Source of the DNA: Astragalus membranaceus
Taxonomy: Eukaryota > Streptophyta > Magnoliopsida > Fabales > Fabaceae
Assembly (NCBI GenBank): GCA_039519185.1
Contig: CM076846.1
Coordinates: forward strand, 112,192,442 to 112,256,441
Direction of reading: 5' to 3'
Length of the DNA: 64,000 nt
Notes under the pieces: generated by a model
Told to the model about the DNA's origin: nothing
The model's input: the letters and a program-made list of their open reading frames with translations, nothing else
Database searches by the model: none
Shown: in pieces, positions 47,236-61,319 of the stretch
How the letters are laid out: each line of letters opens with the position of its first letter
Position numbering within the stretch: position 1 is the first letter of the stretch
Translations under genes and position numbers: made by a program

Positions 47236-49191
47236 TCAGATTCGCCTTTTCTCAGACAGGAGAGAAGAGGCTTGCGATGGCTGCGTCAACAACGTCTATG
47301 TAAAGTACCACAAGAGTAATTTCACACGGACACGGAGTCACCTTGCCAGCAAACAGCTCTTCACCCAATGTCTGTTCAATTGCTAAAAACATCACTGCCT
47401 TGTTATCAAGAAGAAGAAGAAGAAAAAGAAGAAGAAGAAGCAGATGAAGATACAGAAGATCAGAAGGGTATGCATCAAACAAACAAGGTAGAGAGAGAGA
47501 GAGAGAGAATGTGTTTGTGTGTATGTATGGAGAGCTGTTTACAAATTTCATTGGGAAGATCATTGGCTTGCACAGCCACTCAGAGCGGCAACAGCTCTCA
47601 AGACAACCTCATCTGAGTGTGGAGCCTCATACTTAAACTAATGCTTAATGAGTGTTGAGTGTAAATCCTGATATCAGGGTTTTACAGGGAGGCTCAGATT
47701 CACCTTTTCACAGTCAAGAAGCAGAAGAGAATAGCCTCACAATGGCTGTGTTACTAGCATCTGTAGAATGAAACACAATGGTAATTTCCAACAGACACTG
47801 AATCACCTTGCCAGGAGCCGGGCTCTTCAACCTACGGACTAATCTAAAAGCTGAAAACAACATCACTGCCTCCTTATGTTCTATATCAATAATTAGATTT
47901 ATGACCAATACAAATCCCATCTTGGAAAAAACTGAACTAAATTCAACATGCATTATAAGGCCCAAATATGCCCTAAAAAACAAGACATGAAACCAGGATT
48001 GGTTTGATTCTTACTTCCCATCAAACTTCCTTACAGTGACAGAAACTTCAAAGTGAATATCTGAAGTTAGTTCAATCCAGTTCAAATATTTCATCTGTTC
48101 TCAAGGTCACAGGACAAAGAAAGATTTATATTGACATGTCCTTCAAAGACAGACTACGTTAGTTAACCTCATTGAGCTTCAGAATCCTTAAATTCAACAG
48201 GCATTATACGGTTCAAAGATGCCCTAAAAAACTAATCTTGATAAGAGAATCATTGTAAAAGAGACTCACGAACACACTACATGCATATAAAATACCTTTG
48301 TAGAAACAAGACCAAGAGTGGAATGACATGCTTCTTCTGAAACCAGTTCCTCTAGATGATTGTTGACAAATTTAACCAATCCAGTGCAGCCACTTGGAAC
48401 GATAGACTCTGAAAAGGATCAAGCTGCTCTAAACAGATTTGTTCACAAACTAGATTTAGGAAGATTTCTTTGCTTAGCATAAATCCATAGCAGCAATGCA
48501 AACTTGCGTAGATGTGGGAAGATTTGTTTCTCTGCCTTGGATTGATGTACAAGGCTTGTAATGTTCATAGTTTCCTTGGGAGTTAAGGGGGATCACCGCC
48601 TGCCCTTTCCTTCTCAGTCTTTGTCCTTCCACCATGGACAAACCATACCTAAATGAATTTCAAGACCAAAAATATTATTTGAGTATAATAAACTACAAGG
48701 ATAGAAATTTTATTGAACGTTGCTTTGCATGAAATCATCTAGTTTGTAGAAATCTGGGGCACAGAAGATGATAATATGGGTCTCGAGTAACTCAAGTACT
48801 ATCATGTCTGCAGAAGTAGGAATGGTAAGGATACAGATCTTAGCAAATAGCAGGGTTATTTAAGTATAGCACTGTTGGTTTTACTAGGTCGAAGGAAGAA
48901 GCTACTTGCATGAGTGCATCATTTCAATGATCTCTTCCTTGTTGAAACCATAATAGCAACCAGAGAAGTTATCATGTCCATTCAAAGATACTATGAACAT
49001 TCTCTTGCCTTGAAAATCCTAACAAGTTTCTTAGCCAATTTCTCATTCATGCGAGAAAATAAGAGTTTTTGAGTTTGCGAGAACTTTTTGTATGCCTCCA
49101 TCATTAAATTTGACTTAGTGGGAAAAACAAAAGTACTACAAAAAAATAGAGAAAGAGGAACCCAAACAGAGCTTGAGAGGGGCTTGAATAA
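47236..49191 (-). repeat. Array unit 7, copy 2
   Basis: Duplicate of 24978-26935. A TC is lost near 47610 (CTCATCTGAG instead of CTCATCTCTGAG). Confidence 0.6.
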
Positions 49192-49416
49192 ATAAGGCTC
49201 AGATTCGCCTTTTTTCAGATAGGAAGGAAGAGGCTTGCAAAGGCTGCGTCAACAGCATCTGTGCAAAGTACCACGAGAAATTTCACACAGACACAGAGTC
49301 ACCTTGCCAGCAAGCAGCTCTTCACCTAATGTCTGTTCATTTGCTAAAAACACCATCACTGCCTTGTTATCAATAAGAGGACTATGAAGCAGAAAATTGC
49401 CAGCAGTACACTTATG

Positions 49417-49448
<32 letters not shown>

Positions 49449-50690
49449 TACTATATTTTCTTTTTTTCTTATTGACAGAGTATGTGTGTGTGTGTGTGGA
49501 GAGCTGTTTACAAATTTCATTGGGAAGATCATTGGCTTGCACAGCCACTCAGAGCGGCAACAACTCTCAAGACAACCCTATCTCTGAGTGTGGAGCCTCT
49601 TACTTAAACTAATGACTAATGAGTTAAAGTGTAAACGCTGATCACAAGGTTTCAAAGGGAGGCTCAGATTCACCTTTTCACAGGCAAGTGGCAGAAGAGA
49701 AGAGCCTCACAATGGCTGCGTTATCAGCATATGTAGAATGTACCACAATGGTACTTTCCAACAGACACTGAATCACCTTGCCAGGACTCGGGCTCTTCAA
49801 CCTGTTGTCTGATCTAAAAGCTGAAAACAACATCACTGCCTCTTTATGTTCTCTACCAAAGTGAATATCTAGAGTTAGTTTAATCCAGTTCAAATGTTTG
49901 ATCTACTCTCAAGGTCACAAGACAAAGAAAGATTTATATTGACATGTCCTTCAAAGACTAATTTCTTTAATTATGACACCTCATTGAGTTTCAGAGGCCC
50001 TAAGTTAAACATGCATTAGAAGGCTCAAAGATACCCTAAAAATAACTACTTTTGCTGATACATTTTCTTAAGGTTGTTGATATCACATATAAGTTAAGGA
50101 TCAAAGATACCCTAAAAACTAATTCTGCAATTAAATAGTTGAAACGATAGAGAATATGAAATTATAAATTATTGCAAAAACAAATCATAGTGCCAGAATG
50201 ATTCATTATCATAATAAGCTACTTACAAAGCCACATGTTCTTTCACTTGCATGCAGCATATTTCCCAAAAGTTTTCTTGGTTCGTAGCATGAGGACATTG
50301 TTCATACATTCCTCAATCTATAAATTTCCTGAAAAATAAATAATTAATATTAAAATAGATGAAAAGCAGCTTCTTAATTTCAAGCAGGCCAAAATTTTCA
50401 GTTTGAAATCTGAAATAGACAACTTCTTCTCACCTGTATCTCACTGGTTTAAAAATGATTTAACCCTCATGTGAAATGATAAGTAACAGATTAACAGGAA
50501 AATAGAAAAAAAAAAGCTCTAGGCAACAGAAAATCATTGTAAAAGAGACATTTAAAGTACCTAAGCAGAGTAGCACCATCCACCGCTTTCTCTTCAACGT
50601 TATAGATTTCCGGCACCTGTTTCAGTGTGGTGGTGGGGTACTAGGTCTCCGGTGGAATGCAATGAAGTATTTCAGGCTTTTCTTAGTATT
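49192..50690 (-). repeat. Array unit 8, copy 2
   Basis: Duplicate of 26936-28440. The GA tract near 49420 is 6 bp shorter. The EIYNVEEKAVDGATLLR block with its donor-like site is at about 50570-50620. Confidence 0.6.
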
Positions 50691-50722
50691 GGGCTTGGAT
50701 AACTTGTTTTTGAAACACTTAA

Positions 50723-53700
50723 CAGGGCGTTTGGACGGGGCATTTGAAAATTCTAGGGAATTTTAAATTCTTGGCAATTCAAATGCATCAATAGAAATAC
50801 TTTTATTTTCAAAATTATTTGTTTGGATGAAATAATTGAAATTCTTCGTTCTTAAAATTTCTTGTTTGGATAGAGTAATTAAAATTCTTCAATTTTTTAT
50901 ATTTTTAAAATTCTCACTTTACACAAGGGTCGAATGACATGCAAGTTCAACAACCGACAGAACCGACACACCGGATGTCGGGCCCGATCCACCAGATATC
51001 GGGCCCTACCCACCGGGAGTGGATTGGTCCAGATGGATCTATTCGACCTACCGACCACACTGATTTTTTCTCACGACTTTTCTTCAAATGAACTCACTAT
51101 ACCCTCTTTATCCCTTCAAATGAAATGCCCAACAAATTCACCATACTCATTAATCACAATTCGTTTTATTACTATCGGGTTCCCCCCTCCTCTCCTTCAA
51201 CCAAGTCTAGGTTCTTATTACACTTGTGAGTTCATACATAATTAAATCTCAAAAAAGACCTCATGCGCATCAAAAAGCTCACCAGACTCATTAATCACAA
51301 TTCCATGTACGTATAAATTCTATCTTGTTTTCTACATAGAATGTCATATACAAAAAATATGGTTCACGTTGAAAATGTCATATACACAAATATAAATCGT
51401 ATATCTATTAGTCCTTCACATTTTTTTTTGGACAAACATAAATCCTTCATAAGGAGAATATCTTTTACACAAATATAAACTATATATATCTACTATGTAA
51501 TCTTTCACAAGAAATATGTTGTCCGGAACAATATAGTTGCATGGTCCAACTCTGAGTTTCCTCAAGCTTTGCCAACAAGACCACAACAATGCCGGTGTCT
51601 GCAACACCAATGATCACAACCTATGAGATTCATCATACCTAATGGCACACGAGCATCAAAATATCAATTATGAAGTACAAAGAACCAATAGTTATAAATT
51701 CAGTCTGATAATTCACTCTGATACTTAGCAGCTACTTAATAAACTCAATCTGGAAATGTACAAGTAAAAATATATGCATCATAATTTTGCAACCACATCT
51801 ATAATTTTGCAACCACACTTGAACAGCTGTAACCACATCTATAGCACCGGTTATTACCCCTTCCCTTTGTTGATTGGCTAACTCTCCATCGGTAGCGGAT
51901 AGAAGCTGCAAGTCTTCAACCTCTAAAATTGGGTCACTCTTTTTTTCATCTATTATAAAATTTTGCAATATGAAACAAGCATTAATAATTCTTATTTGTG
52001 TTCTTATATCAAAAAATGAAGGAGTTCTTAGTATACTCCATCTTTTTTTCAATACCCCAAATGATCTTTCAATTACATTCCTTGCAATTGCATGACGAAG
52101 ATTGAACAACTCCTTGTAATTTTGAGGGGTGTTTCCAATCCATTCATTGAGATGATATCTAGTCCCTCGATAAGGTGCCAAAAACCCCGGGCCATTTGTA
52201 TACCCCGCATCCACAAGAAAGTATTTACCTACAATGGTTTTCCCAGAGCAAAGAACAAAAATCATATAGCTGTATTCTATGCACTAAACAAATAAAGTAT
52301 CACCATTTTCATGATATTACCATTTGGAACTTGAAGGCAGTTTTGACGACGTAAAGCGTCTCGCAATACTCGAGAATCTCCTGCAGACCCTTCCCATCCA
52401 GGTAACACATAAATGTACCTTAAATCCGGACCACAAACTCCTAACACATTCATTGTTATATCACCCTTTCTATTACGATATCTAGGCCTATCTTCTGCAG
52501 CAACTGTTACAGGAATATGTGTCCCATCAAGTGCTCCAATTGAATTCTAAAAACATTCCAAAATTACACCAAATTACAACAACTATAGTTAATTCCAATG
52601 CCTTATAATTACTTAAAAAAATGATAAAATTACCTCAAACCATCTCCATTTATATGCCTGAGTCCTCTAAATTATAATCATGAAACATCAAATATTCCTT
52701 GCTCACTTTCATAACAGCCCGTAGGACATTATTGAATTGCCTACTTATTGTTTCTTTAGATCTGCAATAACTAAACTCCACAACTCTATACTTTAGGTTG
52801 TGAGCGAGGATATACAAAAACATCGCCACGGCCTCAGTTGTGGGGACATTTTTTGTTCTCACTAACCCCCCTTTCTCTTGTAAAATTCTACAAAGCTTAG
52901 AAAATGCTCTTTTACTAACTCTTAGTTGATCAATGCAATCGCTTTCCTTTTCCCTATATAGGCGATTAAGGAAATCGCGTTTCTCCAATTCCCAATTCCG
53001 AGCAGGTTCTTTAACTAGATATGTGTCATGATACCAAGCCATAAAACACAACAACCTAATAATGACGCAAACAACGACGAATGTTTCCTCAAGCTCTACC
53101 AACTCTTCATCTTGTTTACGTTTTCTTGAAGCATTAACTACACTAGTGTCCATTTCTTGAAATCAATAATCAAATAGCAAACGAGATGAAGGGGAATGAT
53201 TCTGCTAAAAATTTCAGCTGCTGCACACATAAAGATTAAAGAAAGGGAATGATTCTGCTAAAAATCTTTCATGAGAACATGCCTTTGTAACAATAATCAA
53301 ATAGCAAACGAGAAGTCTTAACAAAAGACAACTAGATTCACATAGCAAACTAACAAGATACATAATGCCTAGATACATAACTAGATTCAGCTTGCAATTT
53401 CCAATGTTTCAAATACTAGTTAAACAATAACACCATACTGTACAATAAAAAAGGCCAGTTCAGGTATTCATCTATTTGCTCATAACAGTACAGTCATCTA
53501 TTTGTTCAGAACTGTGTAACAGCATAATCATTTAGCAAATAATTGCTTTTGGAGATGATTGCATCTGCATTATTTATTATTACTAACTGTGTAACAAAAA
53601 GAAGTACATGAAGATTCAAATTCTAATTATACATAACATATATGTATATGTATTTGAAAATTTTATTATAATACTACAGACACTAATGCAATACTACAGA

Positions 53701-54489
53701 CATACAAGTTTTATATTCCCAGCTATATAGTGCAAAAAGCTTGTGAATACATCATAAATCAAGACAATAATACAATCGCTATAGACAATAATACAATTCC
53801 CAGCTTGCAATTCAAAGCAACAATCACTATAAGAAAACAATCTAAGCTATATTGTTCAATACACCACTACAGAAATTGTTCAAAACGATTCAACTAGAAG
53901 TTACCTGCTCAAATCAGATCTGAGACGACGCACAGGTGAATCGAGAGAAAAAAAGCGCACAGTGACGAAGATGTCTTCTGCGAGGAATCGAGGATGAGAA
54001 GGAAGCAAATATTGATACATAAATCAATTGATATTAAATCAAAAGCAACAATTACCTGCAGTGGACGAAGAGGAATCTGTGATTCTGCAACTGAAGGAAG
54101 AGGAATCTCAAATGGAGGAAGAGGAATCTCGAATTTGTCTCAAATCTGTCTCAAATCGAAACTCTAGACGAAGATTCATGAGCGAAATTCATGAGAGAAG
54201 TGGTGGATCCATGAGTTTCAGAGAGTGAAAAGTTTCAGAGAGTGAAATTCATGAGAGGAATTAGAAAGGTTCAGAGTGAACGCGAGACCGAGAGAGGAAT
54301 TAGAAAATTCACTCTAATTAGCTGTCATTTTAATTTCATCATTTTTACCCTCTACAAAATACTTCTTAAAAATTCATCAATTTAAAAATTCTGTTTATTT
54401 TTTTCCAAACAAGATATTTTAAAGCAAAGTATTTTAATTACACTCAAAAATTACATTACCCTCTACAAATACCCTATCCAAACACACCC
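50723..54489 (-). mobile_element. PIF/Harbinger transposon, copy 2
   Basis: Equivalent of 28473-32239 at an offset of 22,250, with the same termini and TAA target duplications (50720-50722 and 54490-54492). Because both copies sit at the same place in the duplicated block, this is one insertion that was later duplicated. Confidence 0.85.
51732..53153 (-). pseudogene. Harbinger DDE transposase, copy 2
   Basis: Exons 52634-53153, 52321-52546 and 51732-52228, with the same sequence and the same apparent frameshift at the end of exon 1 as the copy at 29482-30903. The catalytic positions (Asp in GALDGTH, Asp in LVDAGYT, Glu in VIERSFG) are kept. Confidence 0.85.
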
Positions 54490-54492
54490 TAA

Positions 54493-55232
54493 GGAAATTA
54501 TTAAAAACACCCCCAGAATTGTTGTCATACATCTTTTTCCTCTTTTTCCTATTTTTAATTGTACTGGAAAGACAATATGCTTTTTTCCCTTTTCCTATTC
54601 TTTTTGTACCGAAAAGACGTCATTGAAGGAACAAAGATAGTGTTTGGAACCACGTTTCAAACCACGTCAAATCCGAAGCTGCAACAAGTAGCATATCGAT
54701 CGTGCATTTGGAGGCCTTTTGCCGCAGTCCCAAACACACTGTAAGTACAATATGTGGGACTTGAAACTGGCTGAATTATTCACTCCAACTCATAAGCCAA
54801 GTGAACACAAGAATCAAAGAAAATATATGCATTAGCATGTGTTTGGTTTGGCGTTTGAGCCTTCAAACTCACGTCTAGTGGTGCTTTCGCCGTGATATTT
54901 TAGAAGCTACAAAACTAAACTTCTACACAAACGTGGAAATGCTAACGTGATTTTGAGTTACTATTAGTTAGCTGATAATTGATCATCACTTTATCTTTCG
55001 GGTACACACATATATATAAGGTTACCAATTGTAATTATTCATTCATGTGGATTTTCTCTTGACTTATCAATGACAGAGTTTTCTCTATGCATTTTCCTTT
55101 CTTTTCTGGTCAATAAATATGGAGATTAACAAAGTTTACATGGTATCAGTTGCTAGTATGGTCTACAAAAATATCCAGCATTCCCCTGCCTGCACCCTGC
55201 ACCCTGCACCCTGCACATTCTAAAGTCAATAC
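54493..55232. other. Intergenic region, copy 2
   Basis: Duplicate of 32243-32982, with the same MITE-like motifs and the copia-like ACATGGTATCAG near 55138. Confidence 0.35.
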
Positions 55233-58200
55233 TCAATAGAAGTTATTGGGTTTTCCAATTTTGATATTCTGCTCGGCAAGGTATCCTGTGATGGCATTCT
55301 TCTGCCAGCTCTTGAAACTCCTGCAGCAAAACAAAGCACTTATTTAGGATACACATTAACTTGAGTGAAAAAAAATGCATTCAGGTGTATTTGAAATGTC
55401 ATAGCCAGAATTGTCTTGACACATCTAAAATAAGTAAGTTATTAAAGAGCACGGTGAACTGTTTAGCAGTCAACCACCAAATAGAATTCAGTTACTGCTT
55501 TGATGCATGCAAACCTACAACTGATTGCAGAAGGATAATATAGTCATTAAGCTCACTTTTGGTCAAGATGTGCAAGAATTTCGCCACCAGGAAAAGCAGA
55601 CCTAGTGGCCTCATAAGCAGCTTTTATAGACTCTCTCCATGTCCCTCCAATCTCCATATTTGTTTCTCCTTTTGACTGGTTTGGATCTTCCATTGGTATT
55701 GAATATCCAGAAAGTAGGTGACCAACCCAAACATCATTTTTCCTACATTGCAAAAGTAAAGGAGGTATATATATTCATATTTCATTTATGCAAAACATGT
55801 ATCCACGAGAATATTTAATGCATTTATTTTTAAATAATTGAAATCTTAAAAGGAAAACGGTTTATATGTTAATAAATATTCAAAATTACTCAAATTAAAG
55901 AGGCTGAGGATAGTTTCTAACTTCACTTTGACATAATCAGAAAATTGAATTATAAAGAGAAGCCAATTCACTAAAAATGACTACTTACAATACTACATCC
56001 ATATGCCGAGGCACATAATGTCCACCACCTATTCCAAGAAGGACTTTCTTCTTATCACTTTCCCTGTAAGAGTGTGAGAGTTAGATTCAAGTTAGAAAAT
56101 ACTCACCAATTGTAGAAGGAGGTTCTAATCACATAAACGAAACAAACCTAGTTTTTTCTCAAACTAGTGCATAATCATACAATATCAACATAAGAACAAT
56201 TTATTGTGTGGAAAGGATAATATAATCCACCACAACAAAAAAATTGAAATCACAGAACAGGACCATATGTTAAACATATATTGCACATCGTAAAACAGAT
56301 GGAGTGCAACGCTACCAGAAAAGACACGTGAAAGATGTGAAGGCCTCATATAAATACCAAAGACCAATGAATATGCCAACTAACATCATTACATTTATTC
56401 AACTTCTTGGCATAGTCACTTTACCTGTTCCAGTTTCCAACATCAGTCCCTCCTCCAAGTCCAAGTCCTTCCCATACTAACTGTAACAAACCAAACAATA
56501 TCATTTCAGTAAAGAAAATAACATATTACCAACCAAATGCCCATGCAAAGCAACTAAGGTGCGTTTGAAAGAGCTTATATACAACTTATCTTATGCCATC
56601 AGCACTGGTGTGCGTATTGGTGACTGTGAGAGCATATAAAATAGCTTATGACATGTATTTCACTAAGCTTCACAATAGCTTATGAAAACAACTTACAACT
56701 TATATGAAAATAGTTTAACCACATTCCTTCTTTGATAATAGAAATAACTTATACATAAATGCTTATCTGATAATCACTTATTTAATAAGCACTTAATTAA
56801 GTTGTTTACCCAAACATACCCTTAGTTTTTTGTAAAAGAATGTATCCATACAGGGAAACCTTACATATTGATGCAAAAGGTATGGAAAAGTATAAAAGTC
56901 CACTAAACCTTAGCCATAACTTGAGCAGCATCTTGTCTCTTCCAATAATCTTCAGTACTACCTACCAGAACAGAAAGCCAATTGTTACACTAAGTTCAAA
57001 ATGTAGTAACTGTTAACAGCTTCTGGTGTAGTGTAACTGAAGAATGAAGTTTAGTAGCTACAAACTTTTTCAAAATAAAGTAAAAAAATGTGCTTATCGA
57101 GAAAATAGTATCTATACGAATAACTCAATAAATGTGAACATGGATGAAATACCAAGGATGATGGATGAAAGCGGAAAGGAGTGATCAGGCATCAAAAGGA
57201 CTAGACTAAGATTGATAATAGGAAATGCTTTTTATCGCAAAACTTCTGTCGTGAAACGGTCGTCGAACTTTTCCTATTTGCTAAGATCCCATGTATCTTG
57301 CAAATCTTTTCACTGACCACTTTTCCTTCTGTCTAAAAATCTGCCACGTACACATTTTCTATATATAGCACCACTATTGATAATATGGGACAAAAAAGAA
57401 CCGTGAAAAGAGGGATCGGGTTGGATTGGAGGAGAGAGGATTGAGTGAGGAAGGACCAAAGGATGGGTTGGCAATTTCTTGCCACAAAGTAAGTAAAATC
57501 TAGCATCAAACTGTACGGATAATGCCAGAAATATTATCAAATTATGTTGTTTAACAACTTCAGCCAGTCTAGACTTCCCTAATACAAGCAAAGATACCCT
57601 TAACACACAAATAAAATATTAAACTAAAACGATACGGCTTATTCGAATGCTTCATTTATTGTTCTTTTGGCATCCAATATCTTGTTTCCCATTGAATGAA
57701 ACCTACAAAAAGATAGAATTTTCTTTGCAAATAGCTTGCACTTTCACAGGTGAAAAGATGAATATGAATCGAAAAGGATATTAATCTAGAAAATAAAGAC
57801 AAACTTAATTTGAAAACCAAATAATGAAAGACGCAGAGACTTGACACCATTTTCATGATACATATGACAACAACTAGAGTATGAACCGTTCTTATAACAC
57901 GTGAATGATAATATGATACATCAAATCCATCAATCTGAAATACATGTTTGAGGAAGGAAAGAACACTCACCAATCTCCAAAAACATGCTTGGCTTATTTG
58001 TCAATGGTCCATGATGAGTAGCCTCCAAAGTAATCTAATTTGAGGAAACAGAAAACAGTTATGCAAGAAAATCTCTTCAAAATTGAAAACACATATTTAA
58101 TACACAATATAACAGAAGTCATTTTCTCCAATTGAAAGCAAGCCATGTAGTTACAACAATGTCGAACCTAAAGAAGATGGACACAGATTCTCTAATTTTA

Positions 58201-59930
58201 AGGCGGGAAAACTTAGGTGACTCTCTCTCTCTCATATTACACTTTCTCACATCTTAACTCTCCTTTCTCTCTCACATTTCTCCCTAATACAATACACTAA
58301 AGTCAGCTAAAATTTCCACCACCCTAAAGTTAAAGAATCCATTTTGTAATGATTCGTGTAGAGACAAAAAGGATAATGGTGCAGCAAAGCAAGTGAGTAA
58401 CAAGGGGCAAGCCAAGTCAGCAAGAGGATGCATCAAAGTTAGTTTTAGCTGTAACAGAATGTGAATCAGCATGAAAGGTATGGGTAGGGTAGTAGTATGA
58501 GAGTATACTATATAACAAAATGTAAGCTAAGGAAAAGGGGTGTGGAATATGTGATGTAATTGCTGCCCTCTTTCCCTTATTTCCTCTTCTCTCTAATTCC
58601 CTCAACCTTCTGGTATTCTTCTTCAATGTCCTTGTCATATTCAGACTTGGCCTTCTTAATTTAATTTCAGAGTGTACATTTCCTTTGGCTTATATAATGA
58701 GGAAGACACTTTCCTTCGTTGAACTCAACGTAAATAGTACACATTCAGTCTCACTTTATCTTAGACCCATTACATTGGTGCTTTCATTATACATTTCCAA
58801 GTAGAAGTATTTAAGATATAACACGGAAATCAGAAAAAGGCTAATTAGTTAAAAGCAAAATATCATCAAACAAGAAAAGAAACGACACCTCAAATTCAGG
58901 GACCAGATTATGAGCCTGAGCAATATTCTTCAAAAGCCGAATCCAAGGTCCAATTCTAGGGTTTGGCAGTGCTGCCCATCCAGGTTTCCCACCTTGAGGT
59001 GGAACGTCACCTTCACGCAAATGAGGAACTCCTACAAACACACACATTCCACCCAATAAATCACTACTACCAAACTATGTAACACCGACACTTCAGATTG
59101 AAGACGTGTCGGTGTCCGACACTGACACACATGATTCCATCCAATCACTTCAATTTTATCAAATTATCATCAATATATATTTCAATGTCAATGTCGTGTC
59201 TGATGTCTATACTTTGTAGCTACCAAACACTCTTTTCACTTCATAAGATATCACATGAAAAAAAGGATCAATAATAATGAGAAGAAATTACCAATAGGGT
59301 GAACAGTGAGAGCAGGTTTATTAGAAGCAGCAGTATGCTTACTGAAGAAAATGATTTCATCAACAACCTCACCAGTCACCTCTTCCCACCTTTTATCCAA
59401 GTCATCCTCCACAATTATACTCTTCCCATGTAGCAACACTCTCAACCCTTCATTCACAAAGCTCTTCATATCATCCTAAATAAATTTATAAACCCCAAAA
59501 AAACATCAAAAAAAAAGAGAAATCAAAAGAAAAGAAAGAGAATATATAAATAAGAAAAAGAGGTTGATGATTTGAATTGTACCTGGAAATGAGGTCCGGG
59601 TTGCCAGCCTGACATGGCCAAAAGGGCATTGGCAGGGTTGATTGAAGCTGGGTCGATTGTGGTTGCGACTAGAAGCGTCACCATTTCTTTGTTAGAGTGA
59701 GTTTCTTTCTGATTGTCACTCTGATGATGGGTTGAAGGTGAAGTTGAAAGTGAAAGTGGGTTTGGGGGAATTGGCGATGAAGATGTTGATGCAGTATTTT
59801 TATGATGAGAAAGGATTGAAACTGATTTTGAAGATTTGAGGCGGCCGTTTAGGTGGAATAGTGGAAGAAGGAGGGAATGGTGGGAGTGCTTGGCGACTGG
59901 AAAGGAACGAATGATACTCAGTAATAACAT
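55233..59930 (-). CDS. GEK1: D-aminoacyl-tRNA deacylase (GEK1/DTD2 family), copy 2
   Basis: Second complete copy of the gene at 32983-37680, shifted by 22,250. Exons: 59583-59930, 59292-59475, 58889-59031, 57971-58034, 56909-56961, 56425-56480, 55989-56063, 55557-55742 and 55233-55320. I found no difference in the coding exons, and the introns, including the intronic MITE, also look identical. All splice sites and the 398-residue frame are kept, with the same 82-residue N-terminal extension before Met MVTLLVATT. If the duplication is real, the plant has two intact and probably equally expressed GEK1 genes, since the upstream 1 kb is duplicated too. If it is an assembly artefact, there is one gene. 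Confidence 0.9.
56558..56821. mobile_element. Tourist-like MITE in GEK1 intron 5, copy 2
   Basis: Same insertion as 34308-34571, in the same intron of the second GEK1 copy. Confidence 0.7.
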
Positions 59931-59984
59931 GTCATGTAACGTGTTTAATCCTCTCTACATCACAAAATATAAAGGTGGGTGGGA

Positions 59985-61080
59985 AAATGAGAAAATAATT
60001 AAAATTTATAAATAATGAATAGAGAGAGAGTGAATTTAAGAGAGGGATAAATAGGATAGAGGAAGATATATGGTGAGTGGGAAGGAGAAAGATCCAAATC
60101 TGTCACTTAATGAGTCTGGATCCTCAAGAGCAGTTTATCTACGGCATTTCTCTAGGGCAAGATTTTCAGCCATTAGATTGAATTAATGGCCGTGATGCTA
60201 AATGATAAATAATAAATAAAAAACTATGCAGTCTCATGATTAGGGGTATTCAAAATCGAACCAAACCAATAGAAAATCGCAAATCGAACCAACTCAAACC
60301 GAAAACCGTAAAAAATCGCTTCTTATTGGTTCTGTTCGGTTCTTTTTTTCATTGAATCGCGCGATTTGGTTCGGTTCGCGGTTTTGATTACAGAAACTAA
60401 ACCAAACCAAACCGCAAGTAACACTAAGACTTATTGACTTACAACCTTCGTTACTAACTTACTAGCCCAGATGCAACTAAAACCCAACTCTCACTCTCTT
60501 ACTAGCCCAAATCCAATTAATTCTTTGACTGACTTACAAACAATCCATATTGTTATGCTATATTTAAAAATTACAATATAATATTTAATTCAAATTCTTT
60601 TAAACATTGTCTTAGCTATCTTAAAAGAATTAAAAGAGCGTAATTTATATACTACATATATTTGAGTAGATTTTTTCTTAAAGATTTATGTTAGCCATTT
60701 TTTATGTTAGTTAATTTTAACTTTGTTTTAAATTATGTTCTGTCTTGGAAAAAACCGAACCAACCGGACCAATCCAAACCGCATTAGTTTGGTTTGGTTT
60801 TGTTTGGTTCGGTTTTATTTTAGGAAGCCAACCTAACCAAACCGCATGTAGTTTTACCTTGCGGTTCGGTACTTTTTGTCTCAAAACCGAACCAAACCGA
60901 ACCAAACCGCACCGCGAACACCGCTACCCATGATTGCTATTCATCTCTCGTATTGCTGCCGGACTTGGATCCTTTCATTCCCACTCACCCTACATCTCCC
61001 CCCATCCCCTCTATCTCTCTCTTAAATTCAACCCCTCTCATCATTATTTATAATTTTCTAATCATTTTTCTCTCTACTAC
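59985..61080. repeat. Foldback upstream of GEK1, copy 2
   Basis: Duplicate of the inverted-repeat structure at 37735-38830. Its right arm ends about 30 bp before the right end of the duplicated block at 61110. Confidence 0.6.
60241..60926. mobile_element. hAT-type MITE, copy 2
   Basis: Duplicate of 37991-38676. One substitution was noticed: T60316 where copy 1 has C38066. Confidence 0.8.
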
Positions 61081-61110
61081 AACTCTTATATTTTGTGATG
61101 GAGAGGAATG

Positions 61111-61319
61111 AGGGAAGGAGAGGATCCAAACACATTGATGCCACCTTCGTCTTCGACTCTTCATTCCCGTTCCTTTCATTTCCACAATCTTCCATCTTCT
61201 TTCTTTCAGTCCTTACTTTTTTTTCTTCCCAAACCAAACTAACGCAAAATGCAATTAATTCCATATGAGAGTATTTTTCGACGGAAACCAAGCTAATTCA
61301 TTTCAATATAAATAATGTC
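61111..61319. other. Unique sequence right of the duplication
   Basis: First sequence not found elsewhere in the window. It continues the block that ends copy 2 and has no gene. A GGAGAGGATCC motif and pyrimidine-rich runs are present. Confidence 0.4.

Larger units (their letters stand above)
38861..61110. repeat. Tandem duplication, copy 2 (with 500-N gap)
   Basis: Direct continuation of copy 1. Base 38861 corresponds to 7128 and base 61110 to 38860. The copy measures 22,250 bases including 500 N. Without the gap it is 9,977 bp short of copy 1, and that deficit matches 9392-19368 exactly, so the N run stands for about 10 kb of repeats. To the right of 61110 the sequence runs on as unique DNA (AGGGAAGGAGAGG) instead of returning to the array. 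Confidence 0.93.

Noticed and set aside
55233..59930. Treating the second GEK1 as a diverged paralog
   Set aside because: Exons, introns, intronic MITE and upstream region look identical, so nothing indicates independent evolution.
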